DNA from: Xanthobacteraceae bacterium
GTDB lineage: Bacteria; Pseudomonadota; Alphaproteobacteria; Rhizobiales; Xanthobacteraceae
Assembly (NCBI GenBank): GCA_030037895.1
Contig: JASHPW010000018.1
Span: forward strand, 1 to 41,978
Direction: 5' to 3'
DNA length: 41,978 nucleotides
Position numbers and translations under genes: made by a program. Shown piece after piece: positions 1-7,326 of the stretch. A model generated the notes under the pieces. The model did not search any database and had not been told where the DNA came from. It saw only the letters and a program-made list of their open reading frames with translations. Positions within the stretch are counted from its first letter, which is position 1, and every line of letters starts with the position of its first letter.

Positions 1-153
1 AAGGACGTCACCGCGAAATGCTACGGCGGCGACGTGTCGCGCAAGCGCAAGCTCCTGGAGAAGCAGAAGGAGGGCAAGAAGCGCATGCGCCAGTTCGGCA
101 AGGTCGACATCCCGCAGGAAGCGTTCATCGCCGCGCTCAAGGTGGATGTTTGA
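1..153 (+). CDS. lepA: Elongation factor 4 (LepA), C-terminal end only
   Basis: The first 50 codons read in frame 1 give the conserved C-terminal end of LepA, the ribosome back-translocating GTPase. The tail contains the family hallmarks [17 protein letters not shown] and KKRMRQFG and ends [14 protein letters not shown] before TGA at 151-153. This is the RNA-binding C-terminal domain specific to LepA, with the conserved run of lysine and arginine residues. The GTPase and other N-terminal domains lie left of the window, so the entry is 5'-truncated by the window edge and not by mutation. The call is close to certain because the C-terminal domain is unique to this family. Confidence 0.97.
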   Translation, partial: KDVTAKCYGGDVSRKRKLLEKQKEGKKRMRQFGKVDIPQEAFIAALKVDV

Positions 154-248
154 ACTCAAGCGCCGGCCTCGCGTCTTGCCGCCCGTCTTCGTAACATATT
201 GCGCGATTGAGCGGACCACTGCCGGAGCAATTCGACTCAACTTTCCAT

Positions 249-839
249 ATGCCGCGCTTCGACCTCTTCACCATCGGCCATTCCGACATTCCGGCCGAAC
301 GTTTCGTGATGATGCTGCAAGGCGCCGGCGTGAACGCAATCGCCGACGTGCGCTCGGTGCCGGTCTCGCGCTTCTTCCCATGGTTCTCGAAAAAGAATCT
401 GGCGGCGGCCCTCGCCGCGAGGGGCATCGCCTATACGGCAATGGGCGAGACGCTCGGCGGCCGGCCGCGCGACGACAATCTCTATCGCGACGGCGTCGCC
501 GATTACGAGGCGATGGCGTTGCAGCCGGAATTCCAGGCTGGCCTCGACCAATTGACGGACGAAGCGTCGCGCTCGCGTCTCTGCCTGATGTGCGCGGAAC
601 GCGAGCCGCTCGATTGCCATCGCTGCCTTTTGGTGGCGCGCAAGCTGGCGGAACGCGGCCTCGCCATCGGTCATATTCTGCATGACGGCACGATCGAGCC
701 GCACCGCGCGACCGAGCAGCGGCTACTGGAATTGAGCGGAACCGAGGCCGACCTATTCGCAACTGGACAGGGCGAGCGACTCGCGGCAGCGTATCGCCGC
801 CGCGCCCACGTCGTGGCGTTTCGGATCAAACCAAGCTGA
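249..839 (+). CDS. DUF488 family protein
   Basis: A 196-residue cytosolic protein of the DUF488 family. Visible hallmarks are TIGHS at residues 8-12, DVRSVPVSRF at 33-42 and the cysteine motif C115-AEREPLD-C123-H124-R125 near the C-terminal half. The biochemical role of the family is not firmly established; the conserved His, Arg and Cys-His pattern suggests a nucleic-acid or small-ligand binding enzyme, which is inference. The open frame extends upstream to a TTG at 207, but the ATG at 249 begins exactly where family homology begins (MPRFDLFTIGHS), so I chose it. It follows lepA by 95 bp and precedes mepA by 26 bp on the same strand. No signal peptide or membrane segment is visible. Confidence 0.85.
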   Translation: MPRFDLFTIGHSDIPAERFVMMLQGAGVNAIADVRSVPVSRFFPWFSKKNLAAALAARGIAYTAMGETLGGRPRDDNLYRDGVADYEAMALQPEFQAGLDQLTDEASRSRLCLMCAEREPLDCHRCLLVARKLAERGLAIGHILHDGTIEPHRATEQRLLELSGTEADLFATGQGERLAAAYRRRAHVVAFRIKPS

Positions 840-865
840 AGGGGCGCACGTATAACCGAGAATTG

Positions 866-1813
866 ATGATGTCCTTGCCCTTGCGCTTCCTCCTTATCGT
901 GCTCCTCATGGGCACGTGGCCGGCGCTGGCGCAGAATCCCAGCATGCTCGACCCGACGCCGCCCGGCACGCTCAATCCGACGCCGCTGCCGCCGCTTGAC
1001 CATCCCGACGCGCCGAACACGCCGGCCAAGGACCTGTTCGCGCGCAAGACCAAACCCCTGCCCGGCCCGGCGCGCTCGATCGGCTCTTACGCCGACGGCT
1101 GCCTGGCCGGCGCGGTCGCGTTGCCGGTCAGCGGTCCCGCTTGGCAGGTGATGCGCCTGTCGCGCAACCGCAATTGGGGCAATCCGAAGCTGATCGCGTT
1201 CGTGGAGCGCTTTGCCAAGAATGCCCAGAAGGTCGGCTGGAACGGCCTTCTGGTCGGCGACTTGTCGCAGCCGCGCGGCGGGCCGGCGCTCAGCGGCCAT
1301 GCCAGCCATCAGATCGGGCTCGACGTCGATATCTGGTTCATGCCGATGCCCGACCACGTGCTGTCGCGCGCGGAGCGCGAGTTCACTCCGGCGGTCAACA
1401 TGGTCACGCCGGACGGTCTCGGCGTCGATCGCAAAGTATGGACGCCGAGCCGCACCGCGCTCATCCGCACCGCAGTGCAGGATCCGGCGGTGGCGCGCAT
1501 CTTCGTCAATGCGGCGATCAAGAAGGAGATGTGCAGCGAGGCCGGATCGGATCGGACGTGGCTGACGAAAGTGCGACCGTGGTGGGGCCACTCCGAGCAC
1601 TTTCACGTCCGCCTCAATTGTCCGGCCGGCAGCCGCGAGTGCAAGTCGCAACCGCCGGTGCCGCCGGGCGACGGTTGCGGGCACGCGCTCGACTTCTGGT
1701 TCACGGAATCCGTGCTGCACCCCAAGCCGCCGCTGATACCGCCGAAGCCGAAGCCGTCGCTGACGCTGAAGGGTTTGCCGGCGGCGTGCCGCGCCGTGGT
1801 GAGGGCGCCTTAA
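866..1813 (+). CDS. mepA: Penicillin-insensitive murein endopeptidase MepA
   Basis: A periplasmic LAS-family zinc metallopeptidase that cleaves the D-Ala-meso-DAP cross-link in peptidoglycan. A signal peptide spans residues 1-22 (hydrophobic LLIVLLMGTWPALA, then Q). A proline-rich linker follows at about 25-67, then the catalytic domain. The zinc site is recognisable as SGHASHQIGLDVD at 143-155, with H148 and D155 as expected ligands and H145 nearby, and the second motif GHSEHFHV at 241-248, where H247 is the probable third ligand. The protein is about 40 residues longer than E. coli MepA because of the N-terminal linker and a proline/lysine-rich C-terminal tail. TTG 863, ATG 866 and ATG 869 are all possible starts; I use 866. 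The neighbouring genes suggest no dedicated pathway. Confidence 0.95.
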   Translation: MMSLPLRFLLIVLLMGTWPALAQNPSMLDPTPPGTLNPTPLPPLDHPDAPNTPAKDLFARKTKPLPGPARSIGSYADGCLAGAVALPVSGPAWQVMRLSRNRNWGNPKLIAFVERFAKNAQKVGWNGLLVGDLSQPRGGPALSGHASHQIGLDVDIWFMPMPDHVLSRAEREFTPAVNMVTPDGLGVDRKVWTPSRTALIRTAVQDPAVARIFVNAAIKKEMCSEAGSDRTWLTKVRPWWGHSEHFHVRLNCPAGSRECKSQPPVPPGDGCGHALDFWFTESVLHPKPPLIPPKPKPSLTLKGLPAACRAVVRAP

Positions 1814-1825
1814 GCCGGCCGGCGG

Positions 1826-2404
1826 TCAAAGTGCCGTCAGACCGAAGAGCCTGCGTTGCACGACGGCCGTGAGGACCGTCAGCACCGCCGCGAAACCGAC
1901 GATGATTGCGGCGTAGGGCTGCGACGTCTGCGCCGGCGACTTGGTCAGCCGCCGCAAGCCTTTCGCCAGGATATAGACGCCGTAAAGGCCGGCGAGCTCG
2001 AGGAAGCGCAAGCCCGGCAGCAACAGGAAGATTCCGGCAAGCCACACCGGCGTGAAGGAATAGACCGCGAGCTTGAGCGCGCCGGCAAAATTTCGCTGCG
2101 CTCCGAACAGCGGCGCCAGTGCCTCGATCAGCGCCGCCACGAGCAAGACTTTGGCGAACGTCGCCACGTAGCCGAAGATCGCGCCCAACACGCCGGCGAA
2201 TAGCGGCGTGCGCACCACGCCCGCTGCGGGCGCGACCGCGCCGATAAGGCAGCCGCCGATAAAGCTCGCCAGCGCCGGAATCAGCGCCAGGATCGCGACA
2301 TAAGTCGTCAACAAATAAGCCGCGTCGGCGGGCTCCTCGGCGATGCGCATCCAGGCGGCGGATGGATCGACGATCACCGTCTTGGCGCGCCAAAACGCGT
2401 TCAC
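1826..2404 (-). CDS. Yip1-domain inner-membrane protein
   Basis: A protein of about 192 residues with roughly five hydrophobic helices, matching the Yip1 domain family found in many alphaproteobacteria. The N-terminus has the typical amphipathic lead-in (FWRAKTVIVDPSAAWMRIAEEP) before the first membrane segment, and the C-terminus has the last helix AIIVGFAAVLTVLTAVV. The bacterial function is unknown. I place the start at GTG 2404 because it forms a 4-base GTGA overlap with the stop codon of the upstream GMC oxidoreductase, which implies translational coupling; a TTG at 2413 is the alternative. Both genes are probably co-transcribed from the minus strand. The 3' end faces mepA with only 12 bp between the converging genes. 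Confidence 0.82.
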   Translation of the reverse strand: MNAFWRAKTVIVDPSAAWMRIAEEPADAAYLLTTYVAILALIPALASFIGGCLIGAVAPAAGVVRTPLFAGVLGAIFGYVATFAKVLLVAALIEALAPLFGAQRNFAGALKLAVYSFTPVWLAGIFLLLPGLRFLELAGLYGVYILAKGLRRLTKSPAQTSQPYAAIIVGFAAVLTVLTAVVQRRLFGLTAL

Positions 2405-4041
2405 GCCGCCCAACCTTTGGCGTCGGCGCGGATCAATGCGGCGCCTTTTTCGGCGATCATCATGGTCGGAGCGTTGGTGTTGCCGGAGGTGATCGTCGGC
2501 ATCACCGAAGCGTCGATGACGCGCAGCCGATCGACGCCGGCGACCCGCAGATGGTCGTCGACCACCATCAAGGGGTCGCTCGGCAGACCCATTTTCGCGG
2601 TGCCAACCGGATGAAAGATGGTGGTGCCGATGTCGCCCGCGGCTTTCACCAAGGCCTGCTCGTCGTCGTCGCGCGCGTCCGCGCCCGGCAGATATTCCTG
2701 CGGATGAAAAGCCGCGAGCGCCGGCTGCGCCACGATGCGCCGGGTCAGCCGGATGGCGCTAACGGCAATGCGGCGATCCTCGTCCGTCGACAGGTAATTG
2801 GGCTTGATGACCGGCGCGTCGGATGGAACGCGCGAGCGCAGCCGGACGTATCCGCGGCTCGTCGGCTGCAGATTGGCGACGCTCGCCGTGAACGCCGGGA
2901 ATTTGTGCAACGGCTCGCCGAAGCGGTCGACCGAGAGCGGCTGGATGTGGAACTGGAGGTTGGCGCGCTCCTGGTCGGGACCGGAGCGGGTGAACAGGCC
3001 GAGCTGCGACGGCGCCATGGTCAGCGGGCCGCGCCGGAACAAAGCATATTCGGCGAGCATCAAGGCGAGGCCGAACGGCGCGTGGTAGCGTTCGTTGAGC
3101 GTGGCGATGCCGTCGACCTTGTAGATCAGGCGCAGTTGCAGATGATCCTGCAGGTTGGCGCCGACGCCCGGCCGGTCGGCGACGACAGCGATGCCGTGCT
3201 CGTTGAGATGCCGCGCCGGCCCGACGCCGGACAGCAGCATGATCTGCGCCGACCCGATCGAGCCGGCGGCAAGGACGACCTCGCCGCGACAGCGCGCCGT
3301 CCGCGCTTGGCCGTTCTGGCGCCAGCGCACGCCGACGGCGCGGCGGCCGTCGAACACCACGCCCTCGACGAGGCAGCCGGTCTCCAGCCGCAAATTGGCG
3401 CGCCGCAGCGCCGGCTTGAGAAACGCGGTCGCCGACGACCAGCGCCGGCCGCGCTTCTGGTTCACATGAAAGGCGCAGCAGCCTTCGTTGTCGCCGGTGT
3501 TGAAATCGACGACGGACTTGATGTCGGCCTGTTCGGCGGCGCGGCGGAACGCATCGAGCAGATCCCAATGCACGCGCGGTGCCTCGATGCGCAATTCGCC
3601 GCCGGTCGCATGCGCGTCGCTCTCGCCCAGGAAGTGATTTTCGTGCCGCTTGAAATAAGGCAGCACGTCGTCCCAGCCCCAGCCGACCAGCCCGAGCTGG
3701 CGCCAATGATCGTAATCGGCCGCCTGCCCGCGCATGTAGATCATAGCGTTGATCGCCGAGGAGCCGCCGATCACCTTGCCGCGCGGATAACCGAGGCTGC
3801 GGCCGTTGAGGCCTTCCTCCGGCTCGGTCTTGAAGCACCAGTCCGAGCGCGGATTGCCGATCGCGAACAGATAGCCGACGGGGATGTGGAACCAGATCCA
3901 ATTGTCGCGCCCGCCCGCTTCAAGGATCAGCACGCGGTTTCCGGCGTCGGCCGAGAGCCGATTGGCGAGCAGGCAACCGGCCGAGCCCGCGCCGACGATG
4001 ATGTAGTCGTACTCGCCTGCAATCGCCTCTGCCGCGGCCAT
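2401..4041 (-). CDS. GMC-family FAD-dependent oxidoreductase (choline dehydrogenase-like)
   Basis: A 546-residue flavoenzyme of the glucose-methanol-choline family that oxidises an alcohol to an aldehyde. The N-terminal ADP-binding motif is VGAGSAG at 16-22. GMC signature 1 is visible as GKVIGGSSAINAMIYMRG in the first hundred residues, and signature 2 as GSIGSAQIMLLSG around the middle. The catalytic pair is expected at H477 (in FHPVGTAKMG) and N521 (in SGNTNAP). The spacing of 44 residues equals that of the His-Asn pair of choline oxidase. The length is typical for bacterial members. No signal peptide is seen, so it should act in the cytoplasm. The substrate cannot be read from sequence. 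ATG 4041 is the only sensible start. The downstream Yip1 gene overlaps by 4 bases. Confidence 0.93.
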   Translation of the reverse strand: MAAAEAIAGEYDYIIVGAGSAGCLLANRLSADAGNRVLILEAGGRDNWIWFHIPVGYLFAIGNPRSDWCFKTEPEEGLNGRSLGYPRGKVIGGSSAINAMIYMRGQAADYDHWRQLGLVGWGWDDVLPYFKRHENHFLGESDAHATGGELRIEAPRVHWDLLDAFRRAAEQADIKSVVDFNTGDNEGCCAFHVNQKRGRRWSSATAFLKPALRRANLRLETGCLVEGVVFDGRRAVGVRWRQNGQARTARCRGEVVLAAGSIGSAQIMLLSGVGPARHLNEHGIAVVADRPGVGANLQDHLQLRLIYKVDGIATLNERYHAPFGLALMLAEYALFRRGPLTMAPSQLGLFTRSGPDQERANLQFHIQPLSVDRFGEPLHKFPAFTASVANLQPTSRGYVRLRSRVPSDAPVIKPNYLSTDEDRRIAVSAIRLTRRIVAQPALAAFHPQEYLPGADARDDDEQALVKAAGDIGTTIFHPVGTAKMGLPSDPLMVVDDHLRVAGVDRLRVIDASVMPTITSGNTNAPTMMIAEKGAALIRADAKGWAA

Positions 4042-4347
4042 CCACTACCCCTCGCGATCGCGCCGGTCGTGCCCGAAACGCCGACTTCCGGCGGCTTTTT
4101 CTCGTATCCTTTGAGTGATAGCACGTCACGATTGCCGGCGACACGCGGCTGTCCGGCGATGTCCGCGATGACGCAGGCTTTACCAACGGCTCCGACCGTT
4201 GCTATTCTCGGTATACGACGGGTGGCACGCCGGGCGCATGCCGCGCAAGCCGGGGACGACGGTTCCCACGAGGCGGTCGTGTCATTTCATGTTCGCGTTG
4301 CCGCCGGTGCGGCCGGCGCGAACCGCCGAACCCGTTGGAGAACCGTC
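4042..4347. promoter_or_regulatory. Divergent intergenic region between the GMC gene and modA
   Basis: This 306-bp stretch separates the minus-strand GMC oxidoreductase gene from plus-strand modA and must hold promoters for both. A ribosome binding site (GGAG at 4337-4340) lies 7 bases before the GTG start of modA. I looked for a ModE-type operator (inverted TATA-rich half sites) and found none convincing. A small GC hairpin with a T run sits at its left end and is listed separately. No conserved coding frame is seen. Confidence 0.5.
4079..4100 (+). terminator. Possible small intrinsic terminator or attenuator
   Basis: A 5-bp perfect stem CGCCG/CGGCG (4079-4083 and 4089-4093) closes a 5-base loop, and GC followed by five T residues (4096-4100) comes directly after. 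It has the layout of a weak rho-independent terminator on the plus strand. No plus-strand gene lies just upstream, so it could block antisense transcription into the modA leader or be fortuitous. The stem is short, hence the low confidence. Confidence 0.25.
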
Positions 4348-5139
4348 GTGCTCGGACGAAGACCCATTCTTGCGATTTTTGCCGCGGTCATCGCGGTTGC
4401 GGCCGTACTGCCCGCGGCGGTGGCGCAAGAAAAACCCATCGTCGTTTTCGCCGCCGCCTCGATGAAGAACGCGCTCGACGACGTCAACGCCGCATTCACC
4501 AAGACGACCGGCATCAAGGTCGTCACCAGCTATGCTGCAAGCTCAACCCTGATGAAACAGATCGAGCAAGGCGCTCCCGCGGAGGTGTATGTGTCCGCCG
4601 ATCTGAAATGGATGGACTACGGCGCGCAAAAGAAGCTCATACGCAACGACACGCGCGTCAACCTGCTCGGCAATCGGCTCGTCCTCATCGCGCCCAAGGA
4701 TTCCAAGATCGGCACCGTGACGATCGCGCCGGGCTTCGACCTCGCCAAGCTCGCCGGCGACGGGCGCATCGCCGTCGGCGACGTCCGCGCCGTCCCGGCC
4801 GGGCTTTACGCCAAGGCCGCCCTGGAAAAGCTCGACGCCTGGGCGGCCGCGGAGCCGAAAATGGCGATGGCGGAGAACGTGCGCGCCGCGCTCTTCCTGG
4901 TTGCGCGCGGCGAGGCGCCGCTCGGCATCGTCTATGAGACCGACGCCAAGATCGAGCCGAACGTGAAAATCGTCGGCGTGTTTCCCGAGGACTCGCATCC
5001 GCCGATCGTGTATCCGGCGGCTTTGACGACCGGCGCGAGGCCGGCCGCGGCGCAATATCTCGCCTTCCTGCGCACGCAAGCCGCGAAAGCAATATTTAAG
5101 TCCTACGGCTTCACCTTTCTGATAAAACCGACGTCGTGA
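4348..5139 (+). CDS. modA: Molybdate ABC transporter, periplasmic binding protein ModA
   Basis: A 263-residue periplasmic binding protein for molybdate, delivering it to ModBC. An N-terminal signal peptide (ILAIFAAVIAVAAVLPAAVAQ, cut near residue 26) precedes the mature domain. The family ligand motifs are present: VVFAAASMKNALDDV near 32-46, then TSYAASSTLMKQIEQGAP and the downstream YVSADLKWMDY. The C-terminal half has the usual YPAALTT and FLRTQAAKAIFKSYGF blocks. The open frame runs far upstream antisense to the GMC gene, but the true start is GTG 4348, which has GGAG 7 bases upstream and places the signal peptide at the N-terminus. It is the first gene of modABC, and an inverted repeat separates it from modB. 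Confidence 0.95.
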   Translation: MLGRRPILAIFAAVIAVAAVLPAAVAQEKPIVVFAAASMKNALDDVNAAFTKTTGIKVVTSYAASSTLMKQIEQGAPAEVYVSADLKWMDYGAQKKLIRNDTRVNLLGNRLVLIAPKDSKIGTVTIAPGFDLAKLAGDGRIAVGDVRAVPAGLYAKAALEKLDAWAAAEPKMAMAENVRAALFLVARGEAPLGIVYETDAKIEPNVKIVGVFPEDSHPPIVYPAALTTGARPAAAQYLAFLRTQAAKAIFKSYGFTFLIKPTS

Positions 5140-5163
5140 ATAAACAAGCTCAGCACGCGATCG

Positions 5164-5265
5164 GTCATCCTGAGGTGCCCACGCGTAGCGCGAGCCTCGA
5201 AGGATGCGGTGCGGCCGCGGCCGTCGTCCTTCGAGGCGCGGCTTCGCCGCGCACCTCAGGATGAC
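5164..5265. repeat. Nested inverted repeat between modA and modB
   Basis: A 15-bp perfect outer inverted repeat (5164-5178 against 5251-5265; arm GTCATCCTGAGGTGC) encloses a second 11-bp perfect inverted repeat (GCCTCGAAGGA at 5194-5204 against 5227-5237). The centre is GC-rich. This looks like the dispersed palindromic intergenic elements common in Bradyrhizobium-type genomes. It ends only 14 bp before the GTG start of modB and so would form a large hairpin in the modAB mRNA. Confidence 0.85.
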
Positions 5266-5279
5266 GGGCAAATTGTGCC

Positions 5280-5975
5280 GTGCTCGACCTCTCCCCCGCT
5301 GAATGGACCGCGGTCGAGCTGTCGCTGCGCATTGCGCTCGTTGCCACCGCGTTCGCGCTGCCGTTCGGCATCGCCGTTGGCTGGCTGCTGGCGCGCAAGC
5401 AATTCTGGGGCAAGACCTTGCTCGACGGGCTTGTGTATCTGCCGCTGGTGCTGCCACCGGTGGTCACCGGCTATCTGCTGCTCATTTCGTTCGGACGTAA
5501 GGGGCCGATCGGCGCATTCTTGGCCGATCACTTCGGCATCGTCCTCTCGTTCCGCTGGACCGGCGCGGCGCTGTCCTGCGGCGTCATGGGTTTCCCCCTC
5601 ATGGTTCGCCCGATCCGACTGGCGCTCGAGGCGATCGACCGCCGCCTCGAAGACGCCGCCGGCACGCTCGGCGCCAGTCCGCTCCTGGTTTTTCTCACCG
5701 TCACCTTGCCGCTTGCTTTGCCGGGCGTGATCGCCGGCGCGGTGTTGTGCTTTGCCCGCGCGCTCGGCGAATTCGGCGCCACGATCACCTTCGTGTCCAA
5801 CATCCCGGGCGAGACGCAGACGATCTCCGCCGCGATCTACACGTTCTTGCAGATTCCCGGCGGCGAGGCGGCGGCAGGACGCCTGGTACTGGTTGCGCTC
5901 GCGATCGCGCTCGCCGCGCTCATTGCCTCGGAATGGTTCGCACGCCGCGCCGGAATGCGTTTCCAAGGGGAATGA
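5280..5975 (+). CDS. modB: Molybdate ABC transporter permease ModB
   Basis: A 231-residue inner-membrane permease with about five transmembrane helices that forms the channel of the molybdate importer. The cytoplasmic EAA loop is clear as LEDAAGTLGASPLLVFLTVTLP, the docking site for the ATPase ModC. Other family features are LPLVLPPVVTGYLLL and RALGEFGATITFVSNIPGETQT near the C-terminus. The length is normal for ModB. The start is GTG 5280, since no ATG precedes the first helix, and it sits just outside the inverted repeat at 5164-5265. The stop codon overlaps the modC start in an ATGA arrangement, so modB and modC are translationally coupled. Confidence 0.95.
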   Translation: MLDLSPAEWTAVELSLRIALVATAFALPFGIAVGWLLARKQFWGKTLLDGLVYLPLVLPPVVTGYLLLISFGRKGPIGAFLADHFGIVLSFRWTGAALSCGVMGFPLMVRPIRLALEAIDRRLEDAAGTLGASPLLVFLTVTLPLALPGVIAGAVLCFARALGEFGATITFVSNIPGETQTISAAIYTFLQIPGGEAAAGRLVLVALAIALAALIASEWFARRAGMRFQGE

Positions 5976-6664
5976 TCGTGCTCGCCGTCGCCGTGGAGAA
6001 GCAGCTCGGCACCTTCATGCTGGCCGCGCGCTTCGAAGCAGCGGGAGGCGCGACCGCGCTGTTCGGGCCGTCGGGCGCGGGCAAGACGACGGTCGTCAAT
6101 GTGATCGCCGGCCTGCTCACGCCGGATCGCGGCTCCATCGCCCTCGACGATACGGTGTTGTTTGACGCCGCCGCCGGAATCAACGTGCCGCCGCACCGCC
6201 GCCGCATCGGCTATGTGTTCCAGGAAGGCCGGCTGTTTCCGCACCTCAGCGTGCGCCAGAATCTCGATTACGGCCGGCGCATGAGCGGCCGGCCGCACGA
6301 TGTGAAGGAGTTCGAGCGCATTGCCACGATGCTCGATATCGGCCGCCTGCTCGATCGCCGGCCGCGCCTGTTGTCGGGGGGCGAGCGCCAACGAGTCGCC
6401 ATCGGCCGCGCCTTGCTGATGCATCCGCGCCTGCTGCTTTTCGACGAACCCCTGGCTTCGCTCGACGCCGGCCACAAGCGTGAAATTCTTCCCTACCTGG
6501 TCCGCTTGCGCGACGAGGCCGGCGTGCCGATGGTCTATGTCAGCCACACGGCGGCGGAGGTGCGCCGCATCGCCACCGACGTGGTGCGGCTCGACGACGG
6601 CCGCGTGGTGGCTTGTGGCGGCCTCGACCTTCTCAACGGAATCGATGCCGAGACGTTCGGCTGA
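5972..6664 (+). CDS. modC: Molybdate ABC transporter ATPase ModC, short form without Mop domain
   Basis: A 230-residue ATP-binding subunit that powers molybdate uptake. Walker A is GPSGAGKTT at 32-40, the signature is LSGGERQRVAIGRALL, Walker B is LLLFDEPLASLD, and the switch histidine is in YVSHTAAEVRR. Well-studied ModC proteins are about 350 residues and carry a C-terminal Mop (TOBE) domain that binds molybdate. Here the protein stops soon after the nucleotide-binding domain (VVACGGLDLLNGIDAETFG), so that domain is absent. No Mop-like coding sequence is evident in the following 100 bp. The ATG at 5972 overlaps the modB stop by 4 bases. The missing domain should remove the known trans-inhibition by molybdate, which is inference. 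Confidence 0.92.
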   Translation: MIVLAVAVEKQLGTFMLAARFEAAGGATALFGPSGAGKTTVVNVIAGLLTPDRGSIALDDTVLFDAAAGINVPPHRRRIGYVFQEGRLFPHLSVRQNLDYGRRMSGRPHDVKEFERIATMLDIGRLLDRRPRLLSGGERQRVAIGRALLMHPRLLLFDEPLASLDAGHKREILPYLVRLRDEAGVPMVYVSHTAAEVRRIATDVVRLDDGRVVACGGLDLLNGIDAETFG

Positions 6665-6766
6665 CGCCGTCTTCTGTCTCAACTTTTTCTGTGCAACGAT
6701 ATCGCCGGCGCCTATCATCCGTCCGTTTGCGCCGCACGATTGGCGTGGCGGCTCGAAAACGACCCG

Positions 6767-7216
6767 ATGACGAACTTTCCGCCTTTGCGATATATCAGTC
6801 GATGCGCCGCCCTCGTCCTGGCGGCATTGATCATTGCCGCTCCGGGACGGGCGGCCGGACCGGCCGCCGGGTCGGCCGCCGGGAACACCGAGCAGTCCGT
6901 CCGCCTCATCGTCGATTATGGCGATGGTGCCGCCAAGACCGTCAGCAATCTCCCTTGGGTGAAAGGCGAGACGGTCTTCGACGCGATGAAGGCTGCGGCC
7001 GCGCGTCCCCATGGAGTTTCCTTCAGCTACACCGGCTCGGGCGACGCGGCCGCCCTCACCCGTATCGACGACGTGCAGAACGAGGGTCGGGGAGCGGGAA
7101 AGAAGAACTGGCAATATTGGGTCAACGGCGTTTACGGCGATCGAAGCTTTGCCACGTTCGAGTTGCAAGCGCGCGACGAGATCGTCTGGCGATTTACCGT
7201 GGAACAGGGGAAATGA
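6767..7216 (+). CDS. Secreted DUF4430-like protein
   Basis: A 149-residue exported protein. A signal peptide covers about residues 1-30 (CAALVLAALIIAAPGRAAG), followed by a short Ala/Gly linker and one compact domain. That domain has the DUF4430 pattern: an early beta strand (VRLIVDYGDG), the VKGETVFDAMKAA helix, the hallmark KKNWQYWVNGVYGD and a C-terminal DEIVWRF. DUF4430 resembles the C-terminal domain of cobalamin carriers and SLBB-like folds and usually binds a ligand or partner, but no function is proven. It lies about 100 bp after modC on the same strand, so it may share the transcript. ATG 6767 is preferred to a TTG at 6740 because it starts right before the signal peptide. Confidence 0.72.
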   Translation: MTNFPPLRYISRCAALVLAALIIAAPGRAAGPAAGSAAGNTEQSVRLIVDYGDGAAKTVSNLPWVKGETVFDAMKAAAARPHGVSFSYTGSGDAAALTRIDDVQNEGRGAGKKNWQYWVNGVYGDRSFATFELQARDEIVWRFTVEQGK

Positions 7217-7326
7217 CGCCGCGGCGCGCGATCCCGCTCAATGCAATCTGCGCTCCCGCACCATCGGGCGGATCTGGCTCGACAATTTCGACGTCGATGA
7301 CTGATCCCCGCTCCTCGCCCGCCTGA

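Noticed and set aside
671..1720. A 349-codon minus-strand open frame over DUF488 and mepA
   Set aside because: It is antisense to two well-supported genes and has arginine/alanine-rich shadow composition without motifs.
2362..4347. Upstream part of a 925-codon open frame joined to modA
   Set aside because: It lies antisense to the GMC oxidoreductase gene and has no family resemblance; only the part from GTG 4348 with a signal peptide and ModA motifs is real.
4042..4347. ModE operator or molybdenum-cofactor riboswitch upstream of modA
   Set aside because: I found no paired TATA-rich half sites and no conserved riboswitch-like core by eye; a covariance-model search would be needed to claim either.
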